Shown: piece after piece, positions 18,256 to 27,392 of the stretch | How the letters are laid out: each line of letters opens with the position of its first letter | How positions within the stretch are numbered: the first letter of the stretch is position 1 | Assembly: GCF_004354365.1 (NCBI RefSeq) | Contig: NZ_SJCY01000014.1 | Location: 21,638-85,637 of the forward strand | Direction of reading: 5' to 3' | DNA length: 64,000 nt | Source of the DNA: Pedobacter changchengzhani | Lineage (GTDB): Bacteria; Bacteroidota; Bacteroidia; Sphingobacteriales; Sphingobacteriaceae | Made by a program: the position numbers and the translations under genes | Notes under the pieces: model-generated | Told to the model about the DNA's origin: nothing | What the model saw: only the letters and a program-made list of their open reading frames with translations | Database searches by the model: none

Positions 18256-19107
18256 CTAAACCTCAGCCTTAATCATTCTATCTTTTCCCTGCATATCTTT
18301 TCTTAATTCTGTATTTTTAAAGCCTTTGTTTTTTAACATATCTAAAGTTTGTACACCCAAATATTCGTTGATTTCTAAAAATAACAAACCATTTTTATTG
18401 AGGTTTGATTTTGCAAAATCGGCTATTTTTTCATAAAAAATTAATGGTTGTTCATCGGCAACAAATAAAGCCAAATGAGGCTCAAAATTTAATACATTTT
18501 TGTGCATATTTTCTTTTTCTAACTCCCTTATGTACGGTGGATTACTAACCATTACATCAAATTTTTGTTCACTTTGATAAATCAGAATATCTGCACAAAA
18601 AAATGTTACATTAACGCTGTTCAATAATGCGTTTTTAGCAGCGATGGAAATGGCTTTGGTTGAAACATCCAAACCATGTACATTAAAATTTGATAAATGC
18701 TTTTTTAGTGATATCGGGATACATCCAGAGCCAGTACCAATATCCAAAATACTTAAATTTTCGGCTTTGCGTTCGTTAAGGTCGTTAATCATCCAATCCA
18801 CCAATTCTTCTGTTTCAGGCCTCGGTATTAAAACATTTTCGTTTACCCGAAATATCGATCCATAGAAATGTGCTTCGTCTAAAATATGCTGAATGGGTTT
18901 GCCAGTTTCGAGTAGCTTTAAAATCTGCAAAAGTGCTTCCTTTTCATCAACCGAAAATAATGTATCCGCCTTTAAATTTCTCACTTCGTTAAACGAAAGA
19001 TTTAAAACTTTCTCCAATGCTAAGTTTAGCAATAAGGTAATTTCCTCCTGCTCGTACAGAGATTTAAGTTGGGTTTTAAATTCGACTTCTAAAGCTTTAA
19101 TTAACAT
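18256..19107 (-). CDS. prmC: Peptide chain release factor N5-glutamine methyltransferase
   Basis: PrmC methylates the GGQ glutamine of release factors RF1 and RF2. The SAM motif ILDIGTGSGCIPI and the catalytic VSNPPYI are intact, and the N-terminal helical domain precedes PHLALFVAD-type family motifs. I prefer ATG 19107 (MLIKALEVEF) to the in-frame ATG at 19125, because the earlier one lies almost on the divergent ribD promoter and adds six residues not expected in the family. The length is then 283 residues. Confidence 0.92.
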   Translation of the reverse strand: MLIKALEVEFKTQLKSLYEQEEITLLLNLALEKVLNLSFNEVRNLKADTLFSVDEKEALLQILKLLETGKPIQHILDEAHFYGSIFRVNENVLIPRPETEELVDWMINDLNERKAENLSILDIGTGSGCIPISLKKHLSNFNVHGLDVSTKAISIAAKNALLNSVNVTFFCADILIYQSEQKFDVMVSNPPYIRELEKENMHKNVLNFEPHLALFVADEQPLIFYEKIADFAKSNLNKNGLLFLEINEYLGVQTLDMLKNKGFKNTELRKDMQGKDRMIKAEV

Positions 19108-19177
19108 AGCCTGTAAAATTAGCAATTTTGTTATTACACCAATTCTATTTAAGAAATTATCATCATGCTTTTTTTAG

Positions 19178-19185
19178 TATTTTTG
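19178..19185 (+). promoter_or_regulatory. -7 element of ribD promoter
   Basis: TATTTTTG matches TAnnTTTG and ends 5 bases before the chosen ribD ATG at 19191, so the transcript would be leaderless or nearly so. This also argues against the earlier in-frame ATG at 19128. Confidence 0.5.
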
Positions 19186-19190
19186 ACCCA

Positions 19191-20237
19191 ATGGTGGATG
19201 AAATTTACATGAATCGTTGTTTAGAACTTGCAAACTTGGGTAGCGGAAATGTTAGTCCGAACCCAATGGTGGGCTGCGTAATTGTGGCTGGCGAGCAAAT
19301 TATTGGCGAAGGCTACCACAGGCAATACGGACAAGCGCATGCCGAGCCGAATGCTGTAAAAGCAGTATTCGACCGTTTTGGAATCGATGCAGACAGTTTA
19401 TTAAAAAAAGCCACTGCGTACGTAAATCTGGAACCGTGTGCACACTTTGGAAAAACGCCGCCATGTGCCGATTTATTTGTAAAACATCAGTTAAAAAAAG
19501 TGGTTATAGGCAATACCGATCCATTTTCTGGTGTTGATGGAAAAGGAATTGAGAAATTAAAAAATGCAGGTATAGAAGTTATAACCGGGGTTTTAAAAGC
19601 TGAGTGCGAATATTTTAACCGTAGGTTTTTTACCAGAATAAAGAAACAAAGACCATACATTATTTTAAAATGGGCAGAAACGGCAAATGGATATTTCGGT
19701 ACTACCAACGGTACGCAAAAATGGATTAGTGGACCTCTGGCGAAACGCTTATCTCATAAATGGCGAACCGAAGAAGATGCAATTTTGGTAGGTAAAAATA
19801 CAGCAATGATCGATAACCCAACTTTAACGGCTAGAAACTGGACCGGGAAAAATCCAACTCGATTGGTCATCGACAAAAATTTGGAAATTCCAACCACGCA
19901 TAATATGTTTAATAGGGAAGCAAAAACCATCATTTTTAATGAGGTTAAGACAGATGTTTCAGAAAATATTCATTACATCCAGATGGAAGATATGCACTTT
20001 TACCTTCCTCAAAAAATAGCTTTTCAATTGTATTTAATGGATATTCAATCGGTGATAATTGAAGGTGGTGTAAGTATTCTAAACCAATTTTTAGATGCAA
20101 ATCTTTGGGATGAAGCAAGAATATTTCAATCAGAAAGTAATTGGAGCAGTGGAATGAAGGCGCCAAAAATTAATGGATTTTTAACGGAAGCTGTACAAAT
20201 TGGAATAGACAAACTTAACTTATACGCAAACAAATGA
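19191..20237 (+). CDS. ribD: Bifunctional riboflavin biosynthesis protein RibD
   Basis: The N-terminal half is a deaminase with the zinc motif HAE (GQAHAEPNAV) and NLEPCAHFGKTPPC. The C-terminal half is the pyrimidine reductase (ILKWAETANGYFG, TEEDAILVGKNT). Together they convert diaminohydroxyribosylaminopyrimidine phosphate to the ribityl pyrimidine of riboflavin synthesis. Start 19191 (MVDEIYMNRCLELA) fits the family and the -7 element. The stop codon overlaps the next gene (ATGA), so RibD and the EamA transporter are translationally coupled. Confidence 0.94.
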   Translation: MVDEIYMNRCLELANLGSGNVSPNPMVGCVIVAGEQIIGEGYHRQYGQAHAEPNAVKAVFDRFGIDADSLLKKATAYVNLEPCAHFGKTPPCADLFVKHQLKKVVIGNTDPFSGVDGKGIEKLKNAGIEVITGVLKAECEYFNRRFFTRIKKQRPYIILKWAETANGYFGTTNGTQKWISGPLAKRLSHKWRTEEDAILVGKNTAMIDNPTLTARNWTGKNPTRLVIDKNLEIPTTHNMFNREAKTIIFNEVKTDVSENIHYIQMEDMHFYLPQKIAFQLYLMDIQSVIIEGGVSILNQFLDANLWDEARIFQSESNWSSGMKAPKINGFLTEAVQIGIDKLNLYANK

Positions 20238-21100
20238 TTTATATAATTTTAAGTATTTGTTGTAGCGTAATTGTTGCTATTTTATTAAAATTAGCTAAGC
20301 GATATCAAATCAACATTATACAGGCGGTAATAAGTAATTACCTAATGGCCATTGTTTTATGCTACTTTTTTTTCAAACCCAATCTCAATTTTATTACAAC
20401 AAATGCGCCATGGGCAATATATTTATCGTTAGGTATTTTATTGCCTAGCATTTTTTTATTCTTAGCTGCTTCCATAAAAAACTTAGGTATCGTAAAAACA
20501 GATATTGCGCAGCGCCTTTCGTTGTTTATACCCATTTTAGCGGCGTATTTTCTTTTTAAAGAAGATTTTAGTCTTGTAAAATTTTTAGGTTTAGGAACTG
20601 GCTTTTTGGCCATACTTTTCACATTTATCCGGAAATCAGAAAACAACAAGGAAATTAAAAACTGGATTTACCCAGTAACTGTTTTTGTTGGTTTTGGAGT
20701 GATTGATGTACTGTTTAAACAAGTTGCACTCAATAAAGCTATTCCATACACCACATCATTATTCACCATTTTTTGTATTGCATTTTTAGTTGCCACAATA
20801 ATTGTTTTGGTAAAAGTAATTAATCATAGAACTAAAATTCAGTTGGTAAATTTAGGCTGTGGTTTAATATTGGGTTTATTTAATTTCGGGAACATTTTAT
20901 TTTATTTAAAGGCACATCAGTATTTTTCCAAAAATCCATCAACAGTATTCGGTGCAATGAATTTGGGCGTAATCGCTTTGGGTACGCTAATTGGCGTTTT
21001 AATTTTTAAAGAAAAATTATCAGTGCTCAATTATATTGGTATTCTGTTGGCAATTTGTGCAGTGCTGCTCATTACAATCTCTCAATTATATGCTGTTTGA
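20234..21100 (+). CDS. EamA/DMT-family transporter
   Basis: A 288-residue integral membrane protein with about ten hydrophobic segments, the layout of the drug/metabolite transporter superfamily. The C-terminal half ends with the usual GVLIFKEKLSVLNYIGILLAI pattern of EamA domains. The start overlaps the ribD stop by four bases and its end overlaps the YigZ-family gene by 11 bases, so it is in a tight operon. Coupling to ribD raises the possibility of a flavin-related substrate, but nothing in the protein shows this. Confidence 0.8.
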   Translation: MIYIILSICCSVIVAILLKLAKRYQINIIQAVISNYLMAIVLCYFFFKPNLNFITTNAPWAIYLSLGILLPSIFLFLAASIKNLGIVKTDIAQRLSLFIPILAAYFLFKEDFSLVKFLGLGTGFLAILFTFIRKSENNKEIKNWIYPVTVFVGFGVIDVLFKQVALNKAIPYTTSLFTIFCIAFLVATIIVLVKVINHRTKIQLVNLGCGLILGLFNFGNILFYLKAHQYFSKNPSTVFGAMNLGVIALGTLIGVLIFKEKLSVLNYIGILLAICAVLLITISQLYAV

Positions 21101-21704
21101 TGATTCTTATAAAACGATAATTACTGTATCAGAAGGTATTTTTAGAGATAAGGGAAGCAAATTTATTGCGTATGCTTATCCAATTAAAAATGAGGAAGAA
21201 GTTAAGCCAATCATTACAAATTTAAAGTCTGCCCATGGCAAAGCAAGGCACTTTTGTTATGCTTATAGGTTAACGTCAGATCGTTCTATCTTTAGAATTA
21301 ATGATGATGGAGAACCATCCGGCACCGCCGGTCGACCAATTTTAAATACCCTTTTATCAAAAGATATTACCAATGTTTTAATTGTTGTTGTACGCTATTT
21401 TGGTGGCACGTTGTTAGGCGTGCCGGGTTTAATAAATGCTTACAAAACTGCGAGCCTTGAAGCGCTAAATAGCGCAGAGATAATTATCAAAACCATTAAC
21501 GACATTTATGAGGTGAGTTTTCAATACCTCCAGATGAATGATGTGATGAAATTAATAAAAGATGAAAGTTTAGAAATATTAACGCAAAAATTTGATATAG
21601 ACTGTAGTTTAAAGATGGAAATTAGAAAAGCCCAACTTAAGCAAGTTTTAGGTAAATTTGAGAAAATGGAAGGTGTAAAATTATCTTATCAATACAGCAA
21701 TTAA
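21090..21704 (+). CDS. IMPACT/YigZ-family protein
   Basis: The protein has the UPF0029 N-terminal domain with KGSKFIAYAYPI, the H..ARHFCYAYR motif, DDGEPSGTAGRPIL and VVRYFGGTLLGVPGL, all signatures of YigZ/IMPACT proteins, and a C-terminal DUF1949-like domain. Family members have been linked to translation control, but the bacterial role is not settled. I place the start at ATG 21090 (MLFDDSYKTI); upstream in-frame codons lie deep in the EamA gene. Confidence 0.9.
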   Translation: MLFDDSYKTIITVSEGIFRDKGSKFIAYAYPIKNEEEVKPIITNLKSAHGKARHFCYAYRLTSDRSIFRINDDGEPSGTAGRPILNTLLSKDITNVLIVVVRYFGGTLLGVPGLINAYKTASLEALNSAEIIIKTINDIYEVSFQYLQMNDVMKLIKDESLEILTQKFDIDCSLKMEIRKAQLKQVLGKFEKMEGVKLSYQYSN

Positions 21705-21752
21705 TTTGTAGTTTAAACACTTGCTTTCCTCTCAGCATTATAAATAGACATT

Positions 21753-22613
21753 ATGAAAATAGCAGAAAGTGATTTAATCCTAAATTCAGATGGATCGATA
21801 TATCATCTAAATCTTCTACCTGAAGATGTTGCAGATACGGTAATTACGGTTGGCGATCCGGATAGAGTTGGCGAAGTAAGTAAATATTTCGATTCTATTG
21901 ATTACAAAAAAGGTAAACGCGAATTTATTACGCATACCGGTTTTGTGGGTAAAAAACGTGTAACTGTACTTTCTACGGGCATTGGCACCGATAACATCGA
22001 TATTGTTTTTAATGAACTTGATGCACTTGTAAATGTAGATTTCGAAAGTCGAACAGTAAAAACCAAATTAAAATCTTTAAACATTATTCGTGTCGGTACA
22101 TCTGGCGCAGTTCAACCTGATGTGCCGATGGGCACAATTTTAGCCTCATCTTATGGTTTAGGAATGGATGCTTTAATGAATTATTATGTGCAAGATTTAT
22201 CGCCAGATGAACAAAGCTTGTTAGGTGAGTTAGAAAACCATTTTAGCGACTTAAAAAATATTAATCCGTACCTAACAGCAGCAAGTTCTAAACTGCTTAA
22301 TACCATTGGTAAAAATATGGATAAGGGAATTACCGTTACCGCGCCAGGTTTTTATGCACCACAAGGCCGGCAGGTTAGGGCAAAAAACGCAGTACCAAAC
22401 TTTATTGGCCTAATTAATAGTTTTAAAAGTGGGGATAACAGAATTACAAATTTAGAAATGGAGACTGCGGGCATTTATGCGCTGGCAAAAATTTTAGGTC
22501 ATCAAGCTTTATCTGTAAATGCAATTTTAGCCAGTAGAGTTAAATTAGAATTTAGCAAAGAGCCTAATATAATTGTAGAAAAAGCAATTAAAATGGTGCT
22601 CGAAAGTTTATAA
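21753..22613 (+). CDS. Uridine phosphorylase-like nucleoside phosphorylase
   Basis: A 286-residue member of the PNP/UDP family. VGDPDRV near residue 32 and VLSTGIGTDNIDIVFNEL resemble the phosphate and ribose sites, IIRVGTSGAVQPDV is the family signature, and NLEMETAGIYALA carries the Glu-Met-Glu ribose-binding motif. It would split a nucleoside with phosphate for salvage. Uridine is the likeliest substrate but is inferred. Confidence 0.85.
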   Translation: MKIAESDLILNSDGSIYHLNLLPEDVADTVITVGDPDRVGEVSKYFDSIDYKKGKREFITHTGFVGKKRVTVLSTGIGTDNIDIVFNELDALVNVDFESRTVKTKLKSLNIIRVGTSGAVQPDVPMGTILASSYGLGMDALMNYYVQDLSPDEQSLLGELENHFSDLKNINPYLTAASSKLLNTIGKNMDKGITVTAPGFYAPQGRQVRAKNAVPNFIGLINSFKSGDNRITNLEMETAGIYALAKILGHQALSVNAILASRVKLEFSKEPNIIVEKAIKMVLESL

Positions 22614-22642
22614 AAATTTAACAATACTAATTTATCCTATAC

Positions 22643-23254
22643 CTATAATAGCCCGCCAGCGTTTAAAACATGTACAATAGCCGGAAAAGTGTTTTTAAGC
22701 ACTGGCACTAAATGTTTTTTATCTAACCAAACGGCTTCGTCAATTCCTTCCTCTTTTTGTGGTATTAACTTAGGTTCGCCTTTAACAGTCATTTTATACC
22801 AATTGGTTTTTTTGAGGATAAATTTATTACCCAATGTATATACATGAAAGGTTTTGCAGAGCTTTTCTTCACGTTTTAAAATTTTTACGCCACACTCCTC
22901 TTCAACCTCTCTAACAGCCGTTTCTTTCATGTTTTCGCCAGTTTCGAGCTTTCCTTTTGGTAAATCCCACTTTTTATTTCGAAAAATAAAAAGGTAATTT
23001 CCCTGCGCGCTTTCCACAAGTCCACCTGCTGCTTTAATTAGCGTACAACCCTTCTTAAGTTTATTAAAGGTTTTTTTTGGTGTTTTAGAGAGTAAAATGT
23101 AATGCTTTTTACTGTTATACTTTAATTTTTTGGAAAATGTTTGTAAATCAAAATCCTGTAATTCAAGTTGTTGAATTTTTTCTGTCAATTGTGGTAAAAC
23201 TTCTGCAATCAACAAGGTGTTATCGTTAATAAATATTCTGTAATTTTGTGCCAT
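22643..23254 (-). CDS. NUDIX hydrolase
   Basis: A NUDIX-domain protein with the complete box: a Gly-Lys-Leu-Glu-Thr-Gly-Glu start, then REVEEECGV. An N-terminal ~70-residue extension (MAQNYRIFINDNTLLIAEVL) precedes the domain, as in Bacteroidota homologues. Only an alternative start would extend it further into pyrE; ATG 23254 shares the tetranucleotide CATG with the pyrE start on the other strand. Substrate unknown. Confidence 0.88.
   Translation of the reverse strand: MAQNYRIFINDNTLLIAEVLPQLTEKIQQLELQDFDLQTFSKKLKYNSKKHYILLSKTPKKTFNKLKKGCTLIKAAGGLVESAQGNYLFIFRNKKWDLPKGKLETGENMKETAVREVEEECGVKILKREEKLCKTFHVYTLGNKFILKKTNWYKMTVKGEPKLIPQKEEGIDEAVWLDKKHLVPVLKNTFPAIVHVLNAGGLL
23241..23248 (+). promoter_or_regulatory. 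-7 element of pyrE promoter
   Basis: TAATTTTG is an exact TAnnTTTG match ending 4 bases before the pyrE ATG. It lies within the first codons of the divergent NUDIX gene, so the pyrE promoter is encoded inside that reading frame. The transcript would be leaderless. Confidence 0.5.
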
Positions 23255-23918
23255 GTATAATAAAAGTGATATAGAATTAAAGGTAGCAGAATTTTTATTA
23301 CAAATTAAAGCAATTAAATTGCAACCTAATAATCCATTTACTTGGGCTTCGGGTTGGAAATCTCCCATTTATTGCGATAATCGCATCACCCTATCCCATC
23401 CCCAAATTAGAACTTACATCCGTCAAAAATTAGCGCAGACGATTCAAGAAGAATTTGGTGCTGTTGATGTAATTGCAGGTGTAGCAACAGCAGGCATTCC
23501 ACAGGGCGTTTTGGTTGCGCAAGAATTAGGCTTGCCGTTTATTTATGTTAGAGCAAAAGCTAAAGAACATGGTACAGGTAGTTTAATTGAAGGTGAAGTT
23601 GTAGAAGGACAGCGTGTTGTGGTAATTGAAGATTTAATTTCGACAGGTAAAAGTAGTTTACAAGCTGTTGAAGCGCTAAGAAATGCAGGGTTGTCGGTTG
23701 CCGGCTTGGCAGCAATTTTTAGCTACGGTTTTGATCAGGCAGAACAAAATTTCGCTGCAGCAAAATGTCGTTACCATACTTTATCTAATTATGAGGCGTT
23801 AATTGAATACGCTGCAGAGCATAGCATCATCGCTCAGACTGAAATTGAATTGCTCACTAAATGGCGATTGAATCCTGCTGAATGGGGTCAAGAAAAATTA
23901 ACCAATCAAGCTTCTTGA
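23253..23918 (+). CDS. pyrE: Orotate phosphoribosyltransferase
   Basis: PyrE makes orotidine-5'-phosphate from orotate and PRPP in pyrimidine synthesis. The substrate loop FTWASGWKSPIYCDNR and the PRPP-binding motif VVVIEDLISTGKSS are intact, as is the flexible catalytic loop with RAKAKEHGTGSLIEG. It has 221 residues. The SRPBCC gene follows after 31 bases in the same direction, ended by a hairpin. Confidence 0.96.
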   Translation: MYNKSDIELKVAEFLLQIKAIKLQPNNPFTWASGWKSPIYCDNRITLSHPQIRTYIRQKLAQTIQEEFGAVDVIAGVATAGIPQGVLVAQELGLPFIYVRAKAKEHGTGSLIEGEVVEGQRVVVIEDLISTGKSSLQAVEALRNAGLSVAGLAAIFSYGFDQAEQNFAAAKCRYHTLSNYEALIEYAAEHSIIAQTEIELLTKWRLNPAEWGQEKLTNQAS

Positions 23919-23949
23919 TTTTAAATTAAACCTTTATTTGGTATAAAAT

Positions 23950-24348
23950 ATGACAATTATAGAAAGTGAGGTAAAAGTTAATAAACCGGTAAGCGAGGTA
24001 TTTGCTTTCCTTTCAAACATGAACAATCATGAAAAATTGATGCCGGATAACATTTACAATTGGGTATCTACGGAGGATGAGGTGAGTTTTACCATCCAAA
24101 ATATGGCGAAATTGGCAATCAAAATTTCTAGTCGGGTAGAAAATAAAGAACTAATTGCCATTCCAACTGAAAAAGCCCCTTTCGAAATCGAATTAAAATG
24201 GACCACCGAAGATAATGGTGATGGAACAACTACTGCAAAACATATTCTCTCAGCAGATTTGAATGTGATGATGAAGATGTTGGCTTCTGGCCCATTGCAA
24301 AAACTTGTAGATCATCAAACAGCGCAATTACAAGCAATATTAGGATAG
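23950..24348 (+). CDS. SRPBCC-family (polyketide cyclase/START-like) protein
   Basis: A 132-residue helix-grip protein: an opening strand TIIESEVKVNKPVSEVFAFL, the conserved N..H.KLMPDN segment and a long C-terminal amphipathic helix (LQKLVDHQTAQLQAIL). Such proteins bind small lipids or hydrophobic ligands. It is downstream of pyrE and probably co-transcribed. No specific ligand can be assigned. Confidence 0.75.
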   Translation: MTIIESEVKVNKPVSEVFAFLSNMNNHEKLMPDNIYNWVSTEDEVSFTIQNMAKLAIKISSRVENKELIAIPTEKAPFEIELKWTTEDNGDGTTTAKHILSADLNVMMKMLASGPLQKLVDHQTAQLQAILG

Positions 24349-24412
24349 TTAGTTAGTTTTTTGGTTATTTAGAGGGTTAGCGTTTAGAACTTTAAAGAAA
24401 ATAAAAGATATA

Positions 24413-24444
24413 AAGCATTTGCAATAATTTGTAGATGCTTTTTT
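24413..24444 (+). terminator. Probable terminator after the pyrE-SRPBCC unit
   Basis: AAGCATTTGCA pairs with TGTAGATGCTT (11 pairs including two G-U) around a 6-base loop and runs into TTTT. It lies in the 307-base gap between the SRPBCC gene and clpB. Confidence 0.55.
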
Positions 24445-24628
24445 ATGTGCTTTAACAAAGGTTTCGGTTTTCGCTTTAATTTAGCTTCTGCCCTTCCCAT
24501 TTAGACCTCAGCAGCGAATCATCAATAATCGGTCAAAATTTCAGTATAAGATACTAAAAATCAGTAATTTAGTCATTAATTCAATTTGCGTACCGACAAA
24601 ATTTCCGATTCTAAAATCTTATATGACG

Positions 24629-24644
24629 TGGCACTTGTTTTGAG
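24629..24644 (+). promoter_or_regulatory. Sigma54-like -24/-12 element upstream of clpB
   Basis: TGGCACTTGTTTTGAG resembles the RpoN consensus TGGCAC-N5-TTGC: the TGGCAC box is perfect and the -12 box reads TTGA instead of TTGC. It ends 11 bases before the clpB ATG, which is close for a normal leader. No TAnnTTTG element is seen in this gap. The remainder of the gap shows no other structure apart from the terminator. Confidence 0.35.
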
Positions 24645-24655
24645 CAAAAGCAAGT

Positions 24656-27259
24656 ATGAACTTCAACAATTTTACTATAAAAGCCCAGGAAGCAATTCAA
24701 CAGGCTTCTGAAATAGCCCAAGCAAATTCGCAACAGGCTATTGAACCCGCACACCTGCTTAAAGGTTTGCTTACTGTTGATGAAAACGTAGTTTCTTATG
24801 TTTTAAAGAAATTAAACGTTAACCTTAATATTTTAAATCAAAATTTGGATGCAGAGATTGCCAAGTTCCCCAAAGTGAGTGGAAGCAACGTATATATGTC
24901 ATCCAATACGAATAACATTTTGCAGAAAGCACAATCTTTTTTAAAGGAATTTAAAGATGAATTTGTATCTGTAGAGCATCTTTTATTAGGGATTTTATCG
25001 GTTAGCGATAACACATCGAAATTATTAAAAGAACAAGGTGTAAATGAAAAAGACCTTAAAAAGGCTATTGTTGCCTTGCGTGGCGATAACCGTGTAACCG
25101 ATCAAAATGCCGAAGCAACTTACCAAGCACTAAGCAAATATGCCCGTAATTTAAACGAATATGCCGAAAGTGGGAAACTCGACCCAGTTATTGGTCGCGA
25201 TGAAGAAATACGAAGGGTTATTCAGATTTTATCGCGTAGAACGAAAAATAATCCAATTTTAATAGGCGAGCCAGGTGTTGGTAAAACCGCCATTGCAGAA
25301 GGCATTGCGTTTAGAATTATTAAAGGCGATGTACCCGAAAATTTAAAAAGTAAAACCGTTTATTCTTTAGATATGGGTGCTTTAATTGCCGGTGCAAAAT
25401 ACAAAGGCGAGTTTGAAGAACGCTTAAAGGCTGTGGTTAAAGAAGTTACACAAAGCGATGGTGATATTATTTTATTTATTGATGAAATACACACCCTAGT
25501 TGGCGCAGGCGGTGGCGATGGCGCCATGGATGCTGCAAACATTTTAAAGCCTGCATTAGCCCGTGGCGAATTAAGAGCAATTGGTGCTACAACTTTAGAT
25601 GAATATCAAAAATATTTAGAGAAAGATAAAGCCTTAGAACGTCGTTTCCAAAAGGTGATGGTAGCAGAACCCGATACCCAAGATGCGATTTCTATTTTAC
25701 GTGGCTTGAAAGAAAGATACGAAACGCACCACAAAGTTCGCATCAAAGATGAAGCCATTATTGCGGCTGTAGAATTATCGCAACGCTACATTGCAGATCG
25801 TTTTTTACCAGATAAAGCCATCGATTTAATGGATGAAGCAGCATCTAAATTGCGTATGGAAATGGATTCTGTTCCCGAAAATGTAGATGCTTTAGATCGT
25901 GAAATTATGCGTTTGGAAATCGAACGTGAAGCCATAAAAAGAGAAAAAGACGATAAAAAAGTTAAAGAACTGAGTGAAGAAATTGCCAATTTATCCGCAG
26001 AGCGGGATGAATTAAAAGCGAAATGGCAAGGCGAGAAAGATTTGGTTGATGCCGTAAATACGCAATTAGAACAAATTGAGCACTATAAACTAGAAGCTGA
26101 GCAGGCCGAACGTGCCGGAGATTATGGCAAAGTTGCCGAAATTCGTTACGGTAAAATTAAAGATGCGCAAGATAAAGTTGAAAAACTGAAAGCAACTTTA
26201 GAGAGTCAGCAGAGTGAAAGTCGCATGCTTAAAGAAGAAGTTACCGCCGATGATATTGCTGGCGTGGTTGGCCGTTGGACAGGTATTCCCGTTACTAAAT
26301 TAATTGCTAGTGAACGCGAAAAATTATTGAACCTTGAAGATGAATTGCACAAACGTGTAGCTGGCCAAGATGAAGCGATTGAAGCGATTTCTGATGCGAT
26401 ACGCAGATCGAGAGCGGGTTTGCAAGACAAGCGCAAACCGATTGGTTCTTTTATTTTCTTAGGAACTACAGGTGTTGGAAAAACTGAATTAGCAAAAGCA
26501 TTGGCAGAATTTCTTTTCAACGATGAAAACGCAATGACTAGAATCGATATGAGTGAGTACCAAGAGAGACATGCAGTTTCTAGGTTAATTGGTGCGCCTC
26601 CGGGCTATGTTGGGTACGATGAAGGTGGACAGCTAACTGAAGCTGTACGTAGAAAACCATATTCGGTGGTGCTGTTGGATGAGATTGAGAAAGCACATCC
26701 TGATGTATTCAATATCTTATTGCAGGTTTTGGATGATGGACGTTTAACAGATAACAAAGGCCGTTTGGTTAACTTTAAAAACACAATCATCATTATGACT
26801 TCCAATATTGGTTCTCATTTAATTCAAGATAATTTTAAAGCTTTGACTGATGAAAACCGCGATGAAGTAATTGCGAAAACTAAAAATGAATTGTTCGAGC
26901 TGTTGAAGCAGACGATTCGCCCTGAGTTTTTAAATAGGATTGATGAACTGATTATGTTTACGCCTCTGCAGAGAAGTGAGATTAGAAACATTGTCGATTT
27001 ACAATTTGCACAGGTGCAGCAAACCTTAGCCGAAATGGGCATAACCATTGAGGCAAGTGTAGAAGCTTTAGATTGGTTGGCAGAATTGGGTTACGACCCA
27101 CAGTTTGGCGCTAGACCATTGAAAAGGGTTATTCAGAAACGTATTTTGAACGAGTTATCGAAATCAATATTAGCTGGAAAAGTGGATAAAGACAGTAAAA
27201 TTAAATTAGATATGTTCGACCATCAGTTTGTTTTTTTGAATGAAAAGGTAGAAAATTAG
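24656..27259 (+). CDS. clpB: ATP-dependent disaggregase ClpB (Hsp100)
   Basis: ClpB rescues aggregated proteins with DnaK. The order is N-domain ([18 protein letters not shown]), AAA-1 with Walker A GEPGVGKT and Walker B DEIHTL, a coiled-coil M-domain (residues about 400-525), AAA-2 with [16 protein letters not shown], and the C-terminal D2-small domain. It is 867 residues long, the full form with both ATPase sites intact. It appears to be transcribed alone, ended by a hairpin. Confidence 0.97.
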   Translation: MNFNNFTIKAQEAIQQASEIAQANSQQAIEPAHLLKGLLTVDENVVSYVLKKLNVNLNILNQNLDAEIAKFPKVSGSNVYMSSNTNNILQKAQSFLKEFKDEFVSVEHLLLGILSVSDNTSKLLKEQGVNEKDLKKAIVALRGDNRVTDQNAEATYQALSKYARNLNEYAESGKLDPVIGRDEEIRRVIQILSRRTKNNPILIGEPGVGKTAIAEGIAFRIIKGDVPENLKSKTVYSLDMGALIAGAKYKGEFEERLKAVVKEVTQSDGDIILFIDEIHTLVGAGGGDGAMDAANILKPALARGELRAIGATTLDEYQKYLEKDKALERRFQKVMVAEPDTQDAISILRGLKERYETHHKVRIKDEAIIAAVELSQRYIADRFLPDKAIDLMDEAASKLRMEMDSVPENVDALDREIMRLEIEREAIKREKDDKKVKELSEEIANLSAERDELKAKWQGEKDLVDAVNTQLEQIEHYKLEAEQAERAGDYGKVAEIRYGKIKDAQDKVEKLKATLESQQSESRMLKEEVTADDIAGVVGRWTGIPVTKLIASEREKLLNLEDELHKRVAGQDEAIEAISDAIRRSRAGLQDKRKPIGSFIFLGTTGVGKTELAKALAEFLFNDENAMTRIDMSEYQERHAVSRLIGAPPGYVGYDEGGQLTEAVRRKPYSVVLLDEIEKAHPDVFNILLQVLDDGRLTDNKGRLVNFKNTIIIMTSNIGSHLIQDNFKALTDENRDEVIAKTKNELFELLKQTIRPEFLNRIDELIMFTPLQRSEIRNIVDLQFAQVQQTLAEMGITIEASVEALDWLAELGYDPQFGARPLKRVIQKRILNELSKSILAGKVDKDSKIKLDMFDHQFVFLNEKVEN

Positions 27260-27280
27260 GTTAAGATTGAGGCTGAGGTT

Positions 27281-27328
27281 AAGCGCCACTATGAGCATAA
27301 TTGCTTGTCGTGGCGTTTTACATTTTTT
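27281..27328 (+). terminator. Terminator after clpB
   Basis: AAGCGCCAC pairs with GTGGCGTTT (one G-T pair) around a 20-base loop, followed by T-rich sequence up to 27328. Confidence 0.6.
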
Positions 27329-27392
27329 AACATTCTGTGATTGCGATATCGATTAAATTTCAATTAAACTTGTAAGTATAAACCACAAACTA

